DNA of 64,000 nt from Hepsetus odoe (taxonomy: Eukaryota; Chordata; Actinopteri; Characiformes; Hepsetidae), in assembly GCA_017165825.1 (NCBI GenBank), contig CM029376.1, positions 18,329,258 through 18,393,257 of the forward strand, given 5' to 3'. This document shows, one piece after another, positions 12,620-24,823 of the stretch (position 1 is its first letter; each line of letters starts with the position of its first letter). A program made the position numbers and the translations under genes. Below the pieces are notes generated by a model. It did not search any database. It was not told where the DNA came from and was given only the letters and a program-made list of their open reading frames with translations.

Positions 12620-14830
12620 GATATTAGATAAAAAAATAATAAAAATAAAGGAAGAATACAGCATAAGGTGTCAGTCTGACCATAATGTTCAATTTTACTG
12701 TTGCAAATTTGTGTTGCCTACATGCCTATATGACACTTACAGTTTTGCTCAATAGTCTCTAAAGTTTCCAATTTAAAGACTTGAAGGTTTCTGATAATCT
12801 TGAGGGTGGGAGAAGCAGTTTCTTGACAAAAGGCAGATTGAACTATTTGTTGTTTTCACTACCTAACTAATCTAGAAGGAAGTCAGATAACAATATTGCT
12901 GCTAGGAAACTAAATATTACATCCGCATTGGCCTCTGCAACCATGACTATGCCATGAGTCATGGTTTCTTTGTTACTATGGGTGATTCGCACTGTTTGTA
13001 TGTTGCATTTGTGCAATGTGTGCTTAGTATTGTAGTGTGAAAACACTGATGGGTGAAAACAGACATAAAAAAGATACAACTTCATGTATTCTGCCAAACC
13101 TGTGAGGCTGAGAAACACAAATTATACACATAATATACACAAGATGACACAACACAGAAAATAACATTAAAATCCTATTTTTGGGCCAGAATTCCTAAAC
13201 CTAAATGATTCCAGGTGTAGTAAAACTTCTGGTGCTGGTCCATTAGTTTAGTTCAGTTGTTTTTTATGAAGGTGAACAATACATTTTCCACATATGAATT
13301 TCTTTACATTCACTACAAACAAAACCAATGTTTTCCCTATAGGCTGTCAATAGAATTGAGTACATATTTGCTTAAACATTTCATCGATTTTTTAAATCAA
13401 AATTAGTAGGACATACTGCATGATTTACTACATGTTTTTGACTACACTACACAGACCCTGTAGCTATTCCTTCTGTCTCTGGTTTGGCATGTGTTAATAA
13501 TCAGAGGAGTGATGAGATTCAGAGCTGTAGAGACAAGCAGAGTTCGTTTAGTCTACAGACTTCCTGATGACATCGGCCTCTACCTCCACTCTCTTCTCGA
13601 CGACAGATGTAAAGCCTCGTGGGACATGGCTGTCTGTGGCTTAGGGTGGATGAATCGGAAAGGGAAGTCACTAGCCATATTGTGAGGAACGGTGTCTGCA
13701 TGGGCACTGACAGCATGTCAGTGATAAAGACTGAGGAATAAGGATACCATCAGTATCCACACTGACTGGATGTAACACTCACTGGCAGTGGGCAAACTGA
13801 GCTGGTAGTCAAAATAGCAGCAGAAGCCTATCAGAAGCACTTTTGAAAGCAATATACAGTGTTTAAATGGACATATTCATTTCTGATTTGAAAGTGGATA
13901 AATGCTAATATTTGTGCTATTCAAAATTATTTTTGTTCAATCGAAGTTTCACTCTTGTTGATCCAGACTGACTCTCAATTGGCTTGTTTTTGTATTTGAC
14001 CAATGAATTTTTAGGATGCAATGTGTCGAAATTGGTTGTCTGCATGTGTCTGTTTTAGGTACCTGTTTTCCATCTGCCAGACTCTCCTAGCATCTTTGCT
14101 GTCACAACACAGTGCATGTCTCTACAATGAAGATGAATTACCCTGTAGATGCTGTGGGGGAAGGGCTGGATGGAAAGTGGGTGGGAAGACCACAGAGAAA
14201 GACAGATAAAAAGAGGTGTTTACTGGAAAGCCGCTCTTTTAAGAAAATCTTGTTTATACACCTACTAAATCCCTGTTTTCATGAATGGCAAAATCTTAAC
14301 AACTCATTGCAAAATCTTAACAACGACATTGTGCCAATTACGTGTCCTCTCTAGCACTACCTCACTAATTACCCTTGACCTATGCCCTAGCAGGTTGTGG
14401 TCATGTGATCAGATTACAGTGTGGCCTGAGGCATGGGGTGTGCATGCTGGGTAAAAGCAAGATGTCCAATATTTGAGTGCTGTAGAAAGCTGCCTCTGAC
14501 ATAATCTGGTCATTCCTCATTCAAATGGTGTCATTCTCCTCCTGAGGATTCTTTTCCTGAGGATGTTAAATGATGAAGGACAAAAAGCTCTGGGGATTTC
14601 TGACCAGACTGACCATTTCAGTGCTTCAAAAAGATAACTCATACTTTGTATTCACATTATGGCAAATCATAAAAGAAAATTTCCTAACATAACGTAATTT
14701 AATGTAATGTTACATTAAACATTTCTATTGGTTAATTAATCACACAACATAAAAAAACAACAGTGTGAGGCATTACCATATGACATTGACCAACTTTCCT
14801 AAATCATGCATTTGGATTACGCCATGTTAA
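12620..14830. other. Noncoding stretch, no gene found
   Basis: No supported exon. The part around 13490-13730 is more GC-rich than its flanks and has open frames on both strands, without recognisable family motifs. Confidence 0.45.
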
Positions 14831-14832
14831 TT

Positions 14833-14970
14833 TACTCAGAAGGTCAGGGGTTCAAATCCCAGATTAGTAGATTGCCCTGAGGTACCCTTGAGCAAGGTAC
14901 CATACCCATCACTGCTGGATATATTACCCTGCTGCACGTGTGTGTATGGGTGAAAAGGTGTTATTCCTTT
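14833..14970 (+). repeat. tRNA-derived SINE, copy 3 (partial)
   Basis: Contains a B-box-like GGGTTCAAATCCC, then TTGCCCTGAGGTACCCTTG and AGCAAGGTACC, as in the copy at 5121. The 3' tail is lost at the junction with the next repeat. Confidence 0.8.
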
Positions 14971-14972
14971 GC

Positions 14973-15300
14973 TCATTCATTCATTCATCTTAAAGTGGCC
15001 TTTACGAATCATGGGTGCTGGAACCTGTCCCAGTGATGATAGTCAAAAGGCAGAGATACAACCTGGACAGGTTTTCAGTCCATTGCTGGGCAAGCACACA
15101 GACAAATTATAGCACACATTCTCAGGTAGGAGAAATTCAGCTGACTCACATGTCATAGGATTATATGAGAAAAATGAAACTCACGGCGAAAAGCAACGCA
15201 GACACAAGGAATACATGCAAACTCCACACAGAAAGGAACCTTGGCTGGCAACAGCCAAGAATCAAGCTAAGGATCTTTTCATTGTTTGACAAGATCATGC
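14973..15300 (+). repeat. Dispersed fish repeat (CATTCATTCATT family)
   Basis: Starts with CATTCATTCATTCAT and continues with GCTGGAACCTGTCCCAGTG, ACCTGGACAGG and CATGCAAACTCCACACAGAAA. This is a very common teleost dispersed repeat. Two other pieces of the family, in the opposite orientation, lie at 22105 and at the right edge of the window. Confidence 0.75.
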
Positions 15301-16025
15301 TGCCCATAATGTCTTAATAAGCATAATAATTGTACCCTAATGATCACCTTTACTTTACAAGCCATTAGGATGCTACCATCCCTAGGGGATTCATGCAAAT
15401 GTGTCCATCCCCCATCTCCAGTGAGCAATTCGTCCATTGAAGTTTACAATATTACTACATATTCGTGATAAAGAACATTACCTTCAATAATGTATTGTGG
15501 TAGATGATCAACTCCCCCTAGCCTGCTTTCACTCAAAACAGGGAGTGCAAATGAAAGTAGGCATAGCAATGAGCTTGTGCACGCTTGTTCAAATGCTTGC
15601 ACGCTGCTGTACTCTTATTTCAGGGCTATAATAAATACAGGGACAAGAATTTATCATATTGCTGGACCATAATGGGATTCAATTCATTTCCTGACTCACT
15701 GTGTTCCTGACTTAATTAAATGGAGTAAACATCTCAGGCAGGGAAGTTTTCTGTGGAAGAGATGGGGAGATTAGGTCCTACTGGATAGCAGCAGTGCGTT
15801 CCTTGATCCCTCCTGTTTACAGTTTACTGGGCTGTTTACTGGGTGATGATGAATGAAATTATATAATGGTGCCAAATGTACAGAAAAGACATTAAATGGA
15901 TTACATTTTTAAAATCTGCTGTTATGGAGTTCCAATCAAATATAACATGACAACATGCAACTCTGCATCAACTTGGAGAGATTGCTGTTGAGGGACAGTT
16001 GTGATTGTGGCACTGAGATTTACTC
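15301..16025. other. Noncoding stretch, nothing recognised
   Basis: No exon-like frame or assignable repeat seen. Confidence 0.5.
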
Positions 16026-16028
16026 AGA

Positions 16029-16029
16029 A

Positions 16030-16105
<76 letters not shown>

Positions 16106-16107
16106 CA
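16029..16107. repeat. (GA)n microsatellite
   Basis: A nearly pure GA run broken once by AAAG. The long Arg/Glu and Ser/Leu frames across it are artefacts. Confidence 0.95.
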
Positions 16108-16299
16108 GCTTTTAAAAGGATTTTGTCGGTTATTGACTGGTTGCACTCTTCTGCTAATAGCCATTTAAAGATTATAGGCCTGCTGGTGGAAATCAAGGCC
16201 TCCATTGTTCTCCTTATTGCATTCTGGCAGATGGGGGCTGACACAACAACACTCTGCCTCCCTGCGGGCACGCTCACTCTGCACAGCCCTCCATCAGCA

Positions 16300-16720
16300 C
16301 AGCTTCTATTGAACCAGCCCTAATAACTGCCCATGAATTATTAATCTACATGTGATATTGAAGGCCAGGAGGAGGAGGAGAAGAGGACAGGAGGAAGGAG
16401 GGGTGGAGGGGGTGCTCAGAGATTGGTGTGCAGGTGCCGTGCCGGAGGATCTGCTGGTCCAGCCCAAAACACTCCCAGGGTGGCTCTTTCTCGGAACACG
16501 GTGGGCATTCCGATAACGGAGCCTGGCCGAGATAAAATATATATTCATTAAATGTCAGTGGGTTGATGAAATGAGAGCGATCCATTAGAGGCTGGCCCGG
16601 GCAGCAGCAGCAAAGGCTAATGTTTCCCGGTTGTTCCGAGGGGCCGGGCCGCTTTTAGTGCGGCCGATGGTGCCGCAGGGAGCAAAGCTCTTCATCTGGG
16701 AAGTTGGGCTAGCAGAGACT
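16300..16720. promoter_or_regulatory. Candidate conserved noncoding element, GC-rich part
   Basis: A block with AATTATTAAT near its left end, then a GGAGGAGG-rich stretch, GATAAAATATATATTCATT and GGGGCCGGGCCGC. Base composition changes sharply from the AT-rich flanks and TAAT-type homeodomain sites are present. Open frames on the minus strand lack protein-family signals. Regulatory function is inferred only. Confidence 0.3.
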
Positions 16721-17009
16721 ACTGTTTAACATCAAGCAGGACAGATGATGTGAAGAGAGAAGAAAACATTTCAGCTAATATTGCTCTCATATAATAAATA
16801 TATCACAGGATTTTGGTACACTTTTGCACTAATATTCAAGTTTAACTCCATGAACAGTTACTACTACCAGGCATTATTTAGTTTTGAATTATTCGTGTAT
16901 TCCTCCAAGGACTTTTGCACTTTTCACATACTTTCACAAAGTCAGCAGAGAATATTCCTTCTGAATTACATGGCCAGTGGCAAATATATTTTCATATTCC
17001 CCATGATTT

Positions 17010-17460
17010 AAAATTAAATATGCACGCGGTTTGATGAATTTGATTTTCTCTCAGTCCAAATTTAGAAGAAAATAATGAACAACGCCTGAAGAATCCTCTG
17101 CAAATATTCATTATAAAAGAGAAGGTTTAATTGCTAGAAAATGCAATTCCCTCTTAACCCTTTTAGTTTAGATGGAGCAATGAAGAAAACCTCCACTTCC
17201 TCTTCAAGAGACGGGATAAATAACCCACAGCGATTTCACAGTGAACATTAACCAGCAATGCTGTGCTGCAGTCTGCAGCACTTTTAGTGCTGCGATTATA
17301 CACATGTCTAAGACTCTATTGATCAGCAAAGACCTTAAAATAGATGGATTTCTACAAACTGATATCTGATTGTAAGCCAATGGAGACAGAGTTTTAAGCA
17401 GCAGCATGGGCCCCAAATCGTCTCGCTTCCTCGCTTAGCCTGGCTCTGGTTCAGCGCCCA
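17010..17460. promoter_or_regulatory. Candidate conserved noncoding element
   Basis: Includes AATTAAATATGCACGCGG, which has an octamer-like ATATGCA core, and CAAATATTCATTATAAAAG. Complex, non-repetitive sequence of this kind is typical of enhancer blocks near developmental genes. No coding potential is seen. This is inference from composition and motifs. Confidence 0.3.
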
Positions 17461-18339
17461 CATTTCACACTATCCAGAGACAACATGAGAAAGGAAAACT
17501 TTAATAACATTCTGGAGTTTCGCCAGACTCAAGACAAATAGCCTTGGCCCACTTCCAGTACAAACACGCCAATGCTTCATCACTGGCATCGTTGCTCCCT
17601 TTTTCACACTTAAAGCAAATGTGGCAAAACAGGGCTCCATGCATGCAATCGGTCATGGAGGAGGATCAGTGGAAACAGAGCCCAAGTGAGTGCAGCATAT
17701 TGTAGAAAATAAAAGTGAGAAAAAGGGGTACATGTGGGTACAATAGATCTTTTCATGTGTGCTTTGATTAACACAGTTGAAGCAGAAAGACACCTTGCAT
17801 CTATTGATACATGCTTCGTGCCCTTTCTTCATCTTTGCCATCAGTCATAGATTTAAATATAGTGACAGTAATTTTGAAACCCTGATAGTGATATGATGCA
17901 AAGTACTTCTACAGTTACCTCTTGTCTGTGGACATTTGTGTACAACACATATGTCTTCTAACAGCTATGTGATCTACTGGAAAATGCAAGAGATGGTCTT
18001 GATCAAAAAAGAAATAAATTTGAACGGGGTAGTGAAAAATGGGGCAGGGGAGGAGAAAGCCTGAGTAAGAATGAGAGGTGGATGCCTGCAGGGCAGATGA
18101 AAAAAAAACCCTAAATAAGCGTGTAGGGGAGGAACCAGCAACCAACTTCTTCAAAATGAACCAGCTGGGTACATGAAAGAGGGGAGAAAGGCAACAAACA
18201 AAAGCATCAGGGATGCCAGTATGTGTCAGTGTCCTCCTCCTGTCCTCTGTCAAGGAGCAAGGGAGTGACGGGGAGGGGGTGAAGGGTCGAAGAGGTGGAC
18301 CAGTGCTTCTGTGAAAAGAAAGAGAGAGGGTGCTGGTGA
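17461..18339. other. Noncoding stretch, nothing recognised
   Basis: Mixed sequence. The minus-strand frame from 18253 to 17915 (112 codons) has no family motif or splice context and is treated as chance. Confidence 0.45.
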
Positions 18340-18620
18340 AAAGGCTTGACTCCCTTAAGGCAGTGCTTTCAGTGCCAGAGGAGTCACAGGGCCCTGCAGG
18401 CTGACAGTCATCCAGCCTAATGGGCCTGGCTGTTTACTCTGCAGAGCTGAGAGTGGATTAGAGGGGTAATTAAGGTTAATGATCCTGCTGCTACGCTTGG
18501 GTGATCTGTGCTCAAGCACTGCAGGCTACATGCTAATGCTAATGTTAAGCCCCAGCCACAGAGCCATTCACATTGATTTAACATTGTGTCAAGCATTTAT
18601 TGAGTGGCACAGAAAACTCA
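18340..18620. promoter_or_regulatory. Candidate conserved noncoding element
   Basis: Complex sequence around GGGGTAATTAAGGTTAATGA, which contains two TAAT homeodomain-type sites in tandem, followed by CATGCTAATGCTAATGTTAAG. No open frame. Possible enhancer, inferred from motif clustering only. Confidence 0.35.
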
Positions 18621-19439
18621 GCAGTAGTTTCTGTGGTTGTTAATACGTAACATTTATTTGTCTTCTCCATGACAGCCTGGTCAATTGTGATGCGTAGCTA
18701 AAACTTTAGGCATAGACAAAAACTATCTGGCTGTAATCTTTTTTATAGATTTAATTAATGAAAAGGTTCAAATACTTAAGTGATTAACACAAACAATATG
18801 GTTTAAATAAGATGTAAACCATACAAGAATAGATTTAGACTTCTTTTTTAAGTGAGAATAAGTCACCTGCCACAATGCCTTATTAATGGGAAAAAATAAA
18901 CCTTGTGCCTATTTTACGTTTAGTGTTTCCACAAATGGTAAGCTCAGCATATAAATTGGCAGAAAAATGCCAAACTAGTTCCCTGTAGAACAAATGTTTA
19001 CTTAATTTGCTTTAAAAATCAGCATAACATTTCCCTTAACCAGGGGATTCATACTATTGCATATGTTTGCACGTAAAAAAAGCCCTTACAGAACACATTA
19101 AAAGGGTGCAGTTGTTTACTTGCAGAAACTGTGCGCCTGTGTTTCTGAGTTTCTTATGATGTCTTCAATCCCACCGCATATTTCTGTTGAAACTCTTTGT
19201 AAAGAATGTTTATTACTGGCTTTCGCTGAAAGAAAATATTCATGATTCATTATGAACTCATGCCACGTTTATTCTTTCAAAGAAAACATCGCTGGCTTTC
19301 ATAACATGTCAAATATCAATTGATATAAAACAATGCTGTCAAAATAATAAATGTTTCTTTTATGCAGTTATAATAGTTTTGTTTGTAGTCTGCATAGCAG
19401 ACGTCCCATATTTTTCTACAAGATATATGAGAATTAGTG

Positions 19440-19960
19440 GGAGTGGGCCGTCTCCATGGATATAATCTTTGGCATAAATCATCTTTAATGTAACCTCCGT
19501 TATCTAATTATGCTGCATTGCATAGTACATGTAACAAAAGGCCTCCCCTTCTCTGGAAGGAAACATGCTCGTTTTTCACTGTATAAACTGATCAATTGAA
19601 TGGGACATCAAAAAATGAAATTTGAAGCACCATTTTTTGCTCTTACTCCTCTTTGAAACACCACAGTAATAGCAACAAAGTGCTTTTTCGTCAAAAGTGT
19701 GCTTTCCGCAGATGGAGTGAGGGCTCGGGGCAGCACATTTGAGCGTGTGAATGACGGGACACATCAGGCCTAAGTGAATTATGGCCCTGTTAAACTGGAT
19801 TTTAGTGCCATCCGTGGCAGACACATTTTCCTGACTTTTCCTGTAATTTTTGAAAGCCTTTTTGCTGTAATAAAATATCACTTTTTTCCTGCATTTGTGC
19901 ATTAAACGTCCATCGTCTTTGCTGCTTTTTTCCGATGATAATCGCATTGTGTCTCGTCTC
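19440..19960. promoter_or_regulatory. Candidate conserved noncoding element
   Basis: Complex sequence with TATCTAATTATGCTGC and GGCCTAAGTGAATTATGGCC. A minus-strand frame of 123 codons spans 19947-19576 but shows no recognised domain and no splice sites that would make it an exon, so I do not call a gene. Both readings could be settled by conservation. Confidence 0.3.
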
Positions 19961-20040
19961 CCCCTCCAACCTCTGTGCTCCCTACGTTAGATCACTTTTC
20001 TCTCATGCTGTGTAGATGACACTAGGGCCTATGAACTACT

Positions 20041-20092
20041 CTCTCTCTCTCTGTCTCTCTTGCTCTCTCTGTCTCTCTCTCAGTCTCACTGG
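20041..20092. repeat. CT-rich microsatellite
   Basis: CTCTCTCTCT with GTCT and TGCT interruptions. Confidence 0.85.
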
Positions 20093-20099
20093 CCCTCTG

Positions 20100-20600
20100 T
20101 TATGATGTCATTGTTCTAATTCTTTGGGTGCTCCAAGAGGTTGCGGCAAAGTGCTCTAATGTCCCATAATCCTGCTCTTCACCCACAATGCCCTGGGACT
20201 GAGTCTTGTAAGGAGATGTGTCCCTGCTGTGTTATGTCTCACTGCAGGCCCTCAAATGGTCTGTAAGTTTCCAATAGCACATTATCAGCGGTGATGTTTG
20301 TAAAACTCTGATGTCCCCTCGAGGTCCTGTTACAGTAAGAACAGAACGTACTCACCTTTTATAACCCAGGGCCTCCTATGGATCCTGCCCGCTGTTATTA
20401 AGCTGTTCAAATATGACAGCTGGCGTTGAGGGGACTGCTGAGCCATTGAAACCCGACTATGGATGGCAGCAATCAGACTGGATCTAATTGTTCGCAAAAG
20501 AGAACCGGAGATCATTAAAAAAATGGCATATCTGACAATAACTGCTTGAATGATGCAACTTAATTTCCCTTGCCGTGTGATGAGCAATCAGCAGTGCTTA
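20100..20600. promoter_or_regulatory. Candidate conserved noncoding element
   Basis: GC-balanced complex sequence including GCTGTTATTAAGCTGTTC and GGATCTAATTGTTCGC. A minus-strand 85-codon frame crosses the block but has no recognisable family signature. Inferred from context as part of the same cluster of possible enhancers. Confidence 0.3.
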
Positions 20601-21924
20601 ACAATTGGTTAGAGCTTCTACTGATAAGTATTATTTCAGTCAAATATAAGCCTCCGTTTATCATGGTATCCTTCATTGAATTCTAATACTGAGTGTACAG
20701 TCTAGATGCCAAAAAGCAGCGGAGCATATCTATCGCTAACCACAGCCTCATCATCTCCAGTCACTTCCTTATTCTATTCATCTTGTCACTACTTTTGCAC
20801 TGAACTCAGTGCAAGTATGCACCATGAGAGGACTTTAATTTTTTCTGAAGATGCTGAGCCAACTCTGCTTTACTGTCAGGCATTATCTCTGAAAAGCAAG
20901 CTAACCATGCAGGGGAGAAATTCTTTGCCCATAATGCCCTGGGATAAAATGTCTTTTTCTTAAAGGGCCCATATCATGCTTTCTGAATGAGAGCAGACAT
21001 CACAAACCACATGTCGCTCACATTCACAGTATACAGCCAAAGTTCATGTTAGGTTTTCTTCCCTTTTATTGAGCAATTGGGAAAATGGCACAATAATTGT
21101 CTGCAACAGTCAATCAGATACCAGATATGGCAGATGGATGACAGAGAACTTTCCATCATAGGAGGAACCATTGATACAATAACAAAGGCAGGCAGACAAT
21201 AGAAAAACTTATTTTAAGAAAATCAAACATCTGCAAATATTTTAGGAAGAGTGATTTGTTTTATGGATAATGATGATATAGCAGGAATAGCAGGACAACT
21301 GTGGAAGACGCCAGAAGGATTTGTGTCAGACCAGGCCGATGCTTTATTATGTCAGTGACAGCTGCTGCAGGTGTGGCTGTCACACTCCCCAACGGCATCC
21401 TCCCACCACTGACAGGGAGATATCGAAGGCTGCAGCATCCCGCTCTCGTCACCATGGTCACCACACCTCTCTTACCTCCAGCACTGCTCACGGGTCTGGC
21501 AGTACCACCAGCAGCTGCTGGTCTAGATCAGAGAAAGACAATAAACAACAAAGTACACCCACATATTAGCCTCCCAGCGCCTCTCTCAGGGGATCAATAT
21601 ACCTGTCAGTCATTGTGCTCCTTCATTGGAGTAAAGCAAATGCATGTGTGATTTTAATAATGGTCTGTCAAGTGAGTAAACAGCATTCAAAGTGCTGGCT
21701 CTAAACACCAGGCTGGGTGCATTTCACATGAGCCAGACAGATATAAATGTAAACATTTCATGTTCTTACCTGATAAATATTAAGTAATCACCAGTGTTTT
21801 CTGATAATGTGCTGCCATAATAACACATGTAATACTGTGTTGACATGACGTGTGAAATAAAAAATATGAATTAACAAATATTTAAAATAAATGTGCCAAC
21901 AAGACAATGTGCCAGCAACTGACT
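20601..21924. other. Noncoding stretch, nothing recognised
   Basis: Overlapping open frames on both strands from about 21261 to 21650 reflect a GC-richer patch and lack family motifs. No repeat family assigned. Confidence 0.4.
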
Positions 21925-22320
21925 TGGTTCCTCAAAAAAAAAGAACATTCAATGGGTGCAGGCCTTCAAATTTTGGGTTTCTTAATGGTTCTGATTTGAA
22001 CACAGTTTTAGGGCAAAAAATGAACTTGCATTGATATGGGACCTTCCCATTGTGCTTGGTGGTGAATAAAAGGTCCTTCACACTGACTTCTATTTTGCAT
22101 GAATGTTTGAAAGGTTGCGATGGGCTGGCGACGTGTCCGGGGTGTGTCCCCCATCCTTTGCCCTGTGTGAGCTGGACTCCAGCACCCCCCGCGACCCCAC
22201 TTGGGACAAGCGGCAGAAAAGGACTGACTGACTGACTGTTTGAAAGGTTCTTTATGAAACTAGAAAAGGTTCTTCTGTGGTATCCGCCCAAATAACCCTT
22301 GGTGGCTTTATTGGCGAAGT
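21925..22320. repeat. AGGTTC-type repeat interrupted by another repeat
   Basis: GAAAGGTTCTTTATGAAAC and AAAAGGTTCTTCTGTGG-type sequence at the right side, and TTAATGGTTCTGATTTGAAC and AAAGGTCCTTC at the left, resemble the AAGAACCTTT family of fish nonautonomous elements. The CATTCATTCATT-family fragment at 22105-22245 sits inside it. A 235-codon minus-strand frame spans this region and is the longest frame outside the four genes, but it runs through two repeats and is not a gene. Confidence 0.45.
22105..22245 (-). repeat. Dispersed fish repeat (CATTCATTCATT family), fragment
   Basis: GCGATGGGCTGGCGACGTG, then CCAGCACCCCCCGCGACCCC and GACTGACTGACTG are the reverse complement of the left part of the family seen at 14973. 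It is inserted in an AGGTTC-type repeat. Confidence 0.75.
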
Positions 22321-22959
22321 GTGATTGTAAATGTGAATGAAGAAGTGAATTAAACTGTAAGAAGTCAAGCACACAATGAAAAGAGTTTATGATAATAAAT
22401 AGTTCATCAAACCTACATTCAGCATACATTACTTTTTTCAGCATACATGACTTTTCATTCATATCATGCAAAACAATACTTGAAGTAACAGGGGTGATTG
22501 TGTTGGAAACCCAGAAACTGGAAATCTTGGCACTGGTGTGAAAGATTGCTGAGCAGCCACTGCAGAGTACCAGCCCCTCAGCACCGTGTCTATGAGCTGC
22601 ACAGACAGAGGGAAATACCTGCATCAGCCTGGTAATCAAATCCTGCCCTTCACAGGAAAGGCTAAGTGAAAGATTCCCTCTCCAGGGAGAGGACTACAGG
22701 AGATTTCATTCTTAAATGATACAATGCTGCAAATGGAAGTTTGATTGGCTATTTGTACACAAGGCAAGAGGTCTGTGCTCTCCTCAAGTATTGTGTGGAA
22801 AAAAAAATACTGAGGAACACTGAGCCAATAAAATGTAATGGCACGCAAAGGCTCCCAGACTATAGTAATGAAATGGTTAATTTTCCAGATTTATTTAGTC
22901 TCATGTTTTGTTTTCAAATTTTAATAAATAGTCAAGTGATATAACTCACAAATTCTTCT

Positions 22960-23230
22960 TCCTCCTCCTCCTTTTCTTCTTCTTCTTAATATGTTCCTAT
23001 TATTAGTTGTTGAAGATGATGACAATGATGATCATGATGTTGTCATTGATGATGATGAAGATGATGATGATGATGTTGCTTTTGTTGTTGCTGTAAATGA
23101 TGATGATGGTGATGAAGATATTGATGACAATAATAATGGTCATTATATTGTTACTGAGGAAGAAGAAGATGATGATGATGTTCATGATGGTGATTATTAT
23201 TATTATTATTATTGTTATTATTATTATATT
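22960..23230. repeat. CTT, GAT and ATT trinucleotide-rich tract
   Basis: Runs of CTT/CTC, then imperfect GAT/GAC/GTT triplets, then ATT repeats. The Asp-rich 93-codon frame and the Ile-rich frame on the other strand are translations of these triplets. Confidence 0.9.
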
Positions 23231-23480
23231 AACAGCCGAATTAACAGCGTGAGTTTAAAAATGTGCTGTTAATAGCTTGTAATCCCGTAATGAACCGACC
23301 CTGTGCGATAACCTGGGAAATTCGCCCATGGCTGCGCTCTAATGCAGCTTCCAAAACTTTAATAGCAGCGTCTCCGCCGTAATGGCGCATGTAAACAAAG
23401 CACTACATCATCCTCATCAGCGGCCTAAAGTCATTTGCACCTCACATGAGCGGACAGTAATAACCTCTCATTCTCTCGTT
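23231..23480. promoter_or_regulatory. Candidate conserved noncoding element left of the CpG-dense patch
   Basis: Complex sequence with CTAATGCAGCTTCC, TTTAATAGCAGCG and TGTCAATTAGGCGC. It grades into the CpG-dense patch at 23481. It may be an enhancer or distal promoter. No coding exon is seen. Confidence 0.3.
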
Positions 23481-23720
23481 TGTCAATTAGGCGCAGGGCA
23501 GGGAGCGCGCGCCCAGCTGAGAGCGCGCAATAACGCGCAGCTGGGCTGAAGCTCGCGCGCCGCTTTATTACTCCGCGACAGAGCGAGACAGAGACATATT
23601 TCAGTCAGAGCGGAGTTAATGAGCGCGCCCGAATCCATAATGCAAATTCCAAACAGCGGCGGAGCAGAGAGCACCCTCCACTGCCGTCCGTCTGCAGGGG
23701 GATAGAAGAGCAGCACGCGC
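23481..23720. promoter_or_regulatory. Isolated CpG-dense patch
   Basis: CpG frequency is far above the surroundings, with runs such as GCGCGCGCCCAGCTGAG, CGCGCAATAACGCGCAGC and CTCGCGCGCCGC. The arms CCCAGCTG and CAGCTGGG form an inverted repeat around CGCGC-rich sequence. CpG clusters in fish often mark promoters, but no exon of a known gene is next to it in the window. Confidence 0.4.
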
Positions 23721-23735
23721 CACCTGATGGCCAAC

Positions 23736-23736
23736 A

Positions 23737-23783
<47 letters not shown>

Positions 23784-23800
23784 CGCACACACACACACAG
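23736..23800. repeat. (CA)n microsatellite
   Basis: A nearly pure CA run with one CAACG interruption. Confidence 0.95.
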
Positions 23801-23825
23801 AAAAAATCTGCCTTATATATGTATA

Positions 23826-24366
23826 TACAACTGCAAAAGTTTTAGGCAGGTGTGAAAAAATGCTGTAAACAAAAAGAATGCTTTCAGAATTGGAAGTGTT
23901 AATCATTTATTTTCATCAATCAACAAAATGCAGCGAATGAACAAAAGAAATCTAAATCAAATCAATATTTGGTGTGACCACCCTTTGCCTTCAAAGCAGC
24001 ATCAGTTCTTCTAGGTACACTTGCACACGGTTTTTGAAGGAACTCGGATGGTAGATTGTTCCAAACATCTTGGAGAACTAACCACAGATCTTCTGTGGAT
24101 GTAGGCCTCCTCATCCTTCTGTCTCTTCATGCCTTAATCGAACACGCACGGATGATGTTGAATCAGAGCTCTGTAAGGGCCAGAAAGAGACGTGCTGGTT
24201 TGAAGGCAAAGGTAGTAACACCAAATATTGATCTGATTTAGATTTTTCTTTTGTTCGCTCACTTTGCATTTTGTAAATTGATTTAAAAAAAAACAATCAT
24301 TATTTATATTTTTGAAAGCATTCTTTGTTTACAGCATTTTTTCCACACCTGCCTAAAACTACTAAT
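23826..24366. mobile_element. Nonautonomous DNA transposon with long terminal inverted repeats
   Basis: The left end reads AAGTTTTAGGCAGGTGTG, then AAATGCTGTAAACAAA and GAATGCTTTC. The right end, reverse-complemented, reads TAGTTTTAGGCAGGTGTGG, then the same two motifs. The similarity continues inwards for roughly 200 bp, through AATATTTGGTGT and CCTTTGCCTTCAAA. The whole element is thus almost a giant hairpin. No transposase frame is present. TA-rich flanks fit Tc1/mariner-type target choice, but the superfamily is inferred. Confidence 0.8.
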
Positions 24367-24378
24367 GTATATACATAT

Positions 24379-24467
<89 letters not shown>
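24367..24467. repeat. (TA)n microsatellite
   Basis: About 100 bp of almost pure TA directly abutting the transposon. It is self-complementary and able to extrude as a cruciform. Confidence 0.95.
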
Positions 24468-24469
<2 letters not shown>

Positions 24470-24689
24470 ATAGTCAAAACCGCTAAATCAGTGGTCAAAC
24501 TAGGATTTTAGAGGAAGATTAAAGAGTGAGATAATCTCCCTTTATTCAGGAAACTGATCAATCAAAAGGAAACTGACTTTACAAATAGGCTTTAAACTTT
24601 GTCATTCAGAAAAATACTGAGCCATAATTTTTCACAAAGGTGCTGACAGGAACCAAAAATGTGAAGATTTAAGTCCCCCTAAAAGCTCC

Positions 24690-24823
24690 ACCAATAATAA
24701 TAATATGTAATAATCAATCATCATCATCGTCATCATCATAGTAATAATAATAATAATGATGATGATAATAATGATGATGATAATGATAATCCTGATTATT
24801 AATATAATATAATAATAATTATT

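Noticed and set aside
15955..16323. 122-codon Arg/Glu-rich frame
   Set aside because: Its core is the GA microsatellite, and the flanks show no protein family.
19576..19947. 123-codon minus-strand frame as a possible gene
   Set aside because: No domain, signal peptide or splice partner was seen. The block looks more like noncoding conserved sequence.
21932..22639. 235-codon minus-strand open frame, the longest outside known genes
   Set aside because: It runs through an AGGTTC-type repeat and a CATTCATTCATT-family fragment, and shows no domain or splice context.
22991..23272. Asp-rich 93-codon frame
   Set aside because: It is a translation of GAT/GAC trinucleotide repeats.
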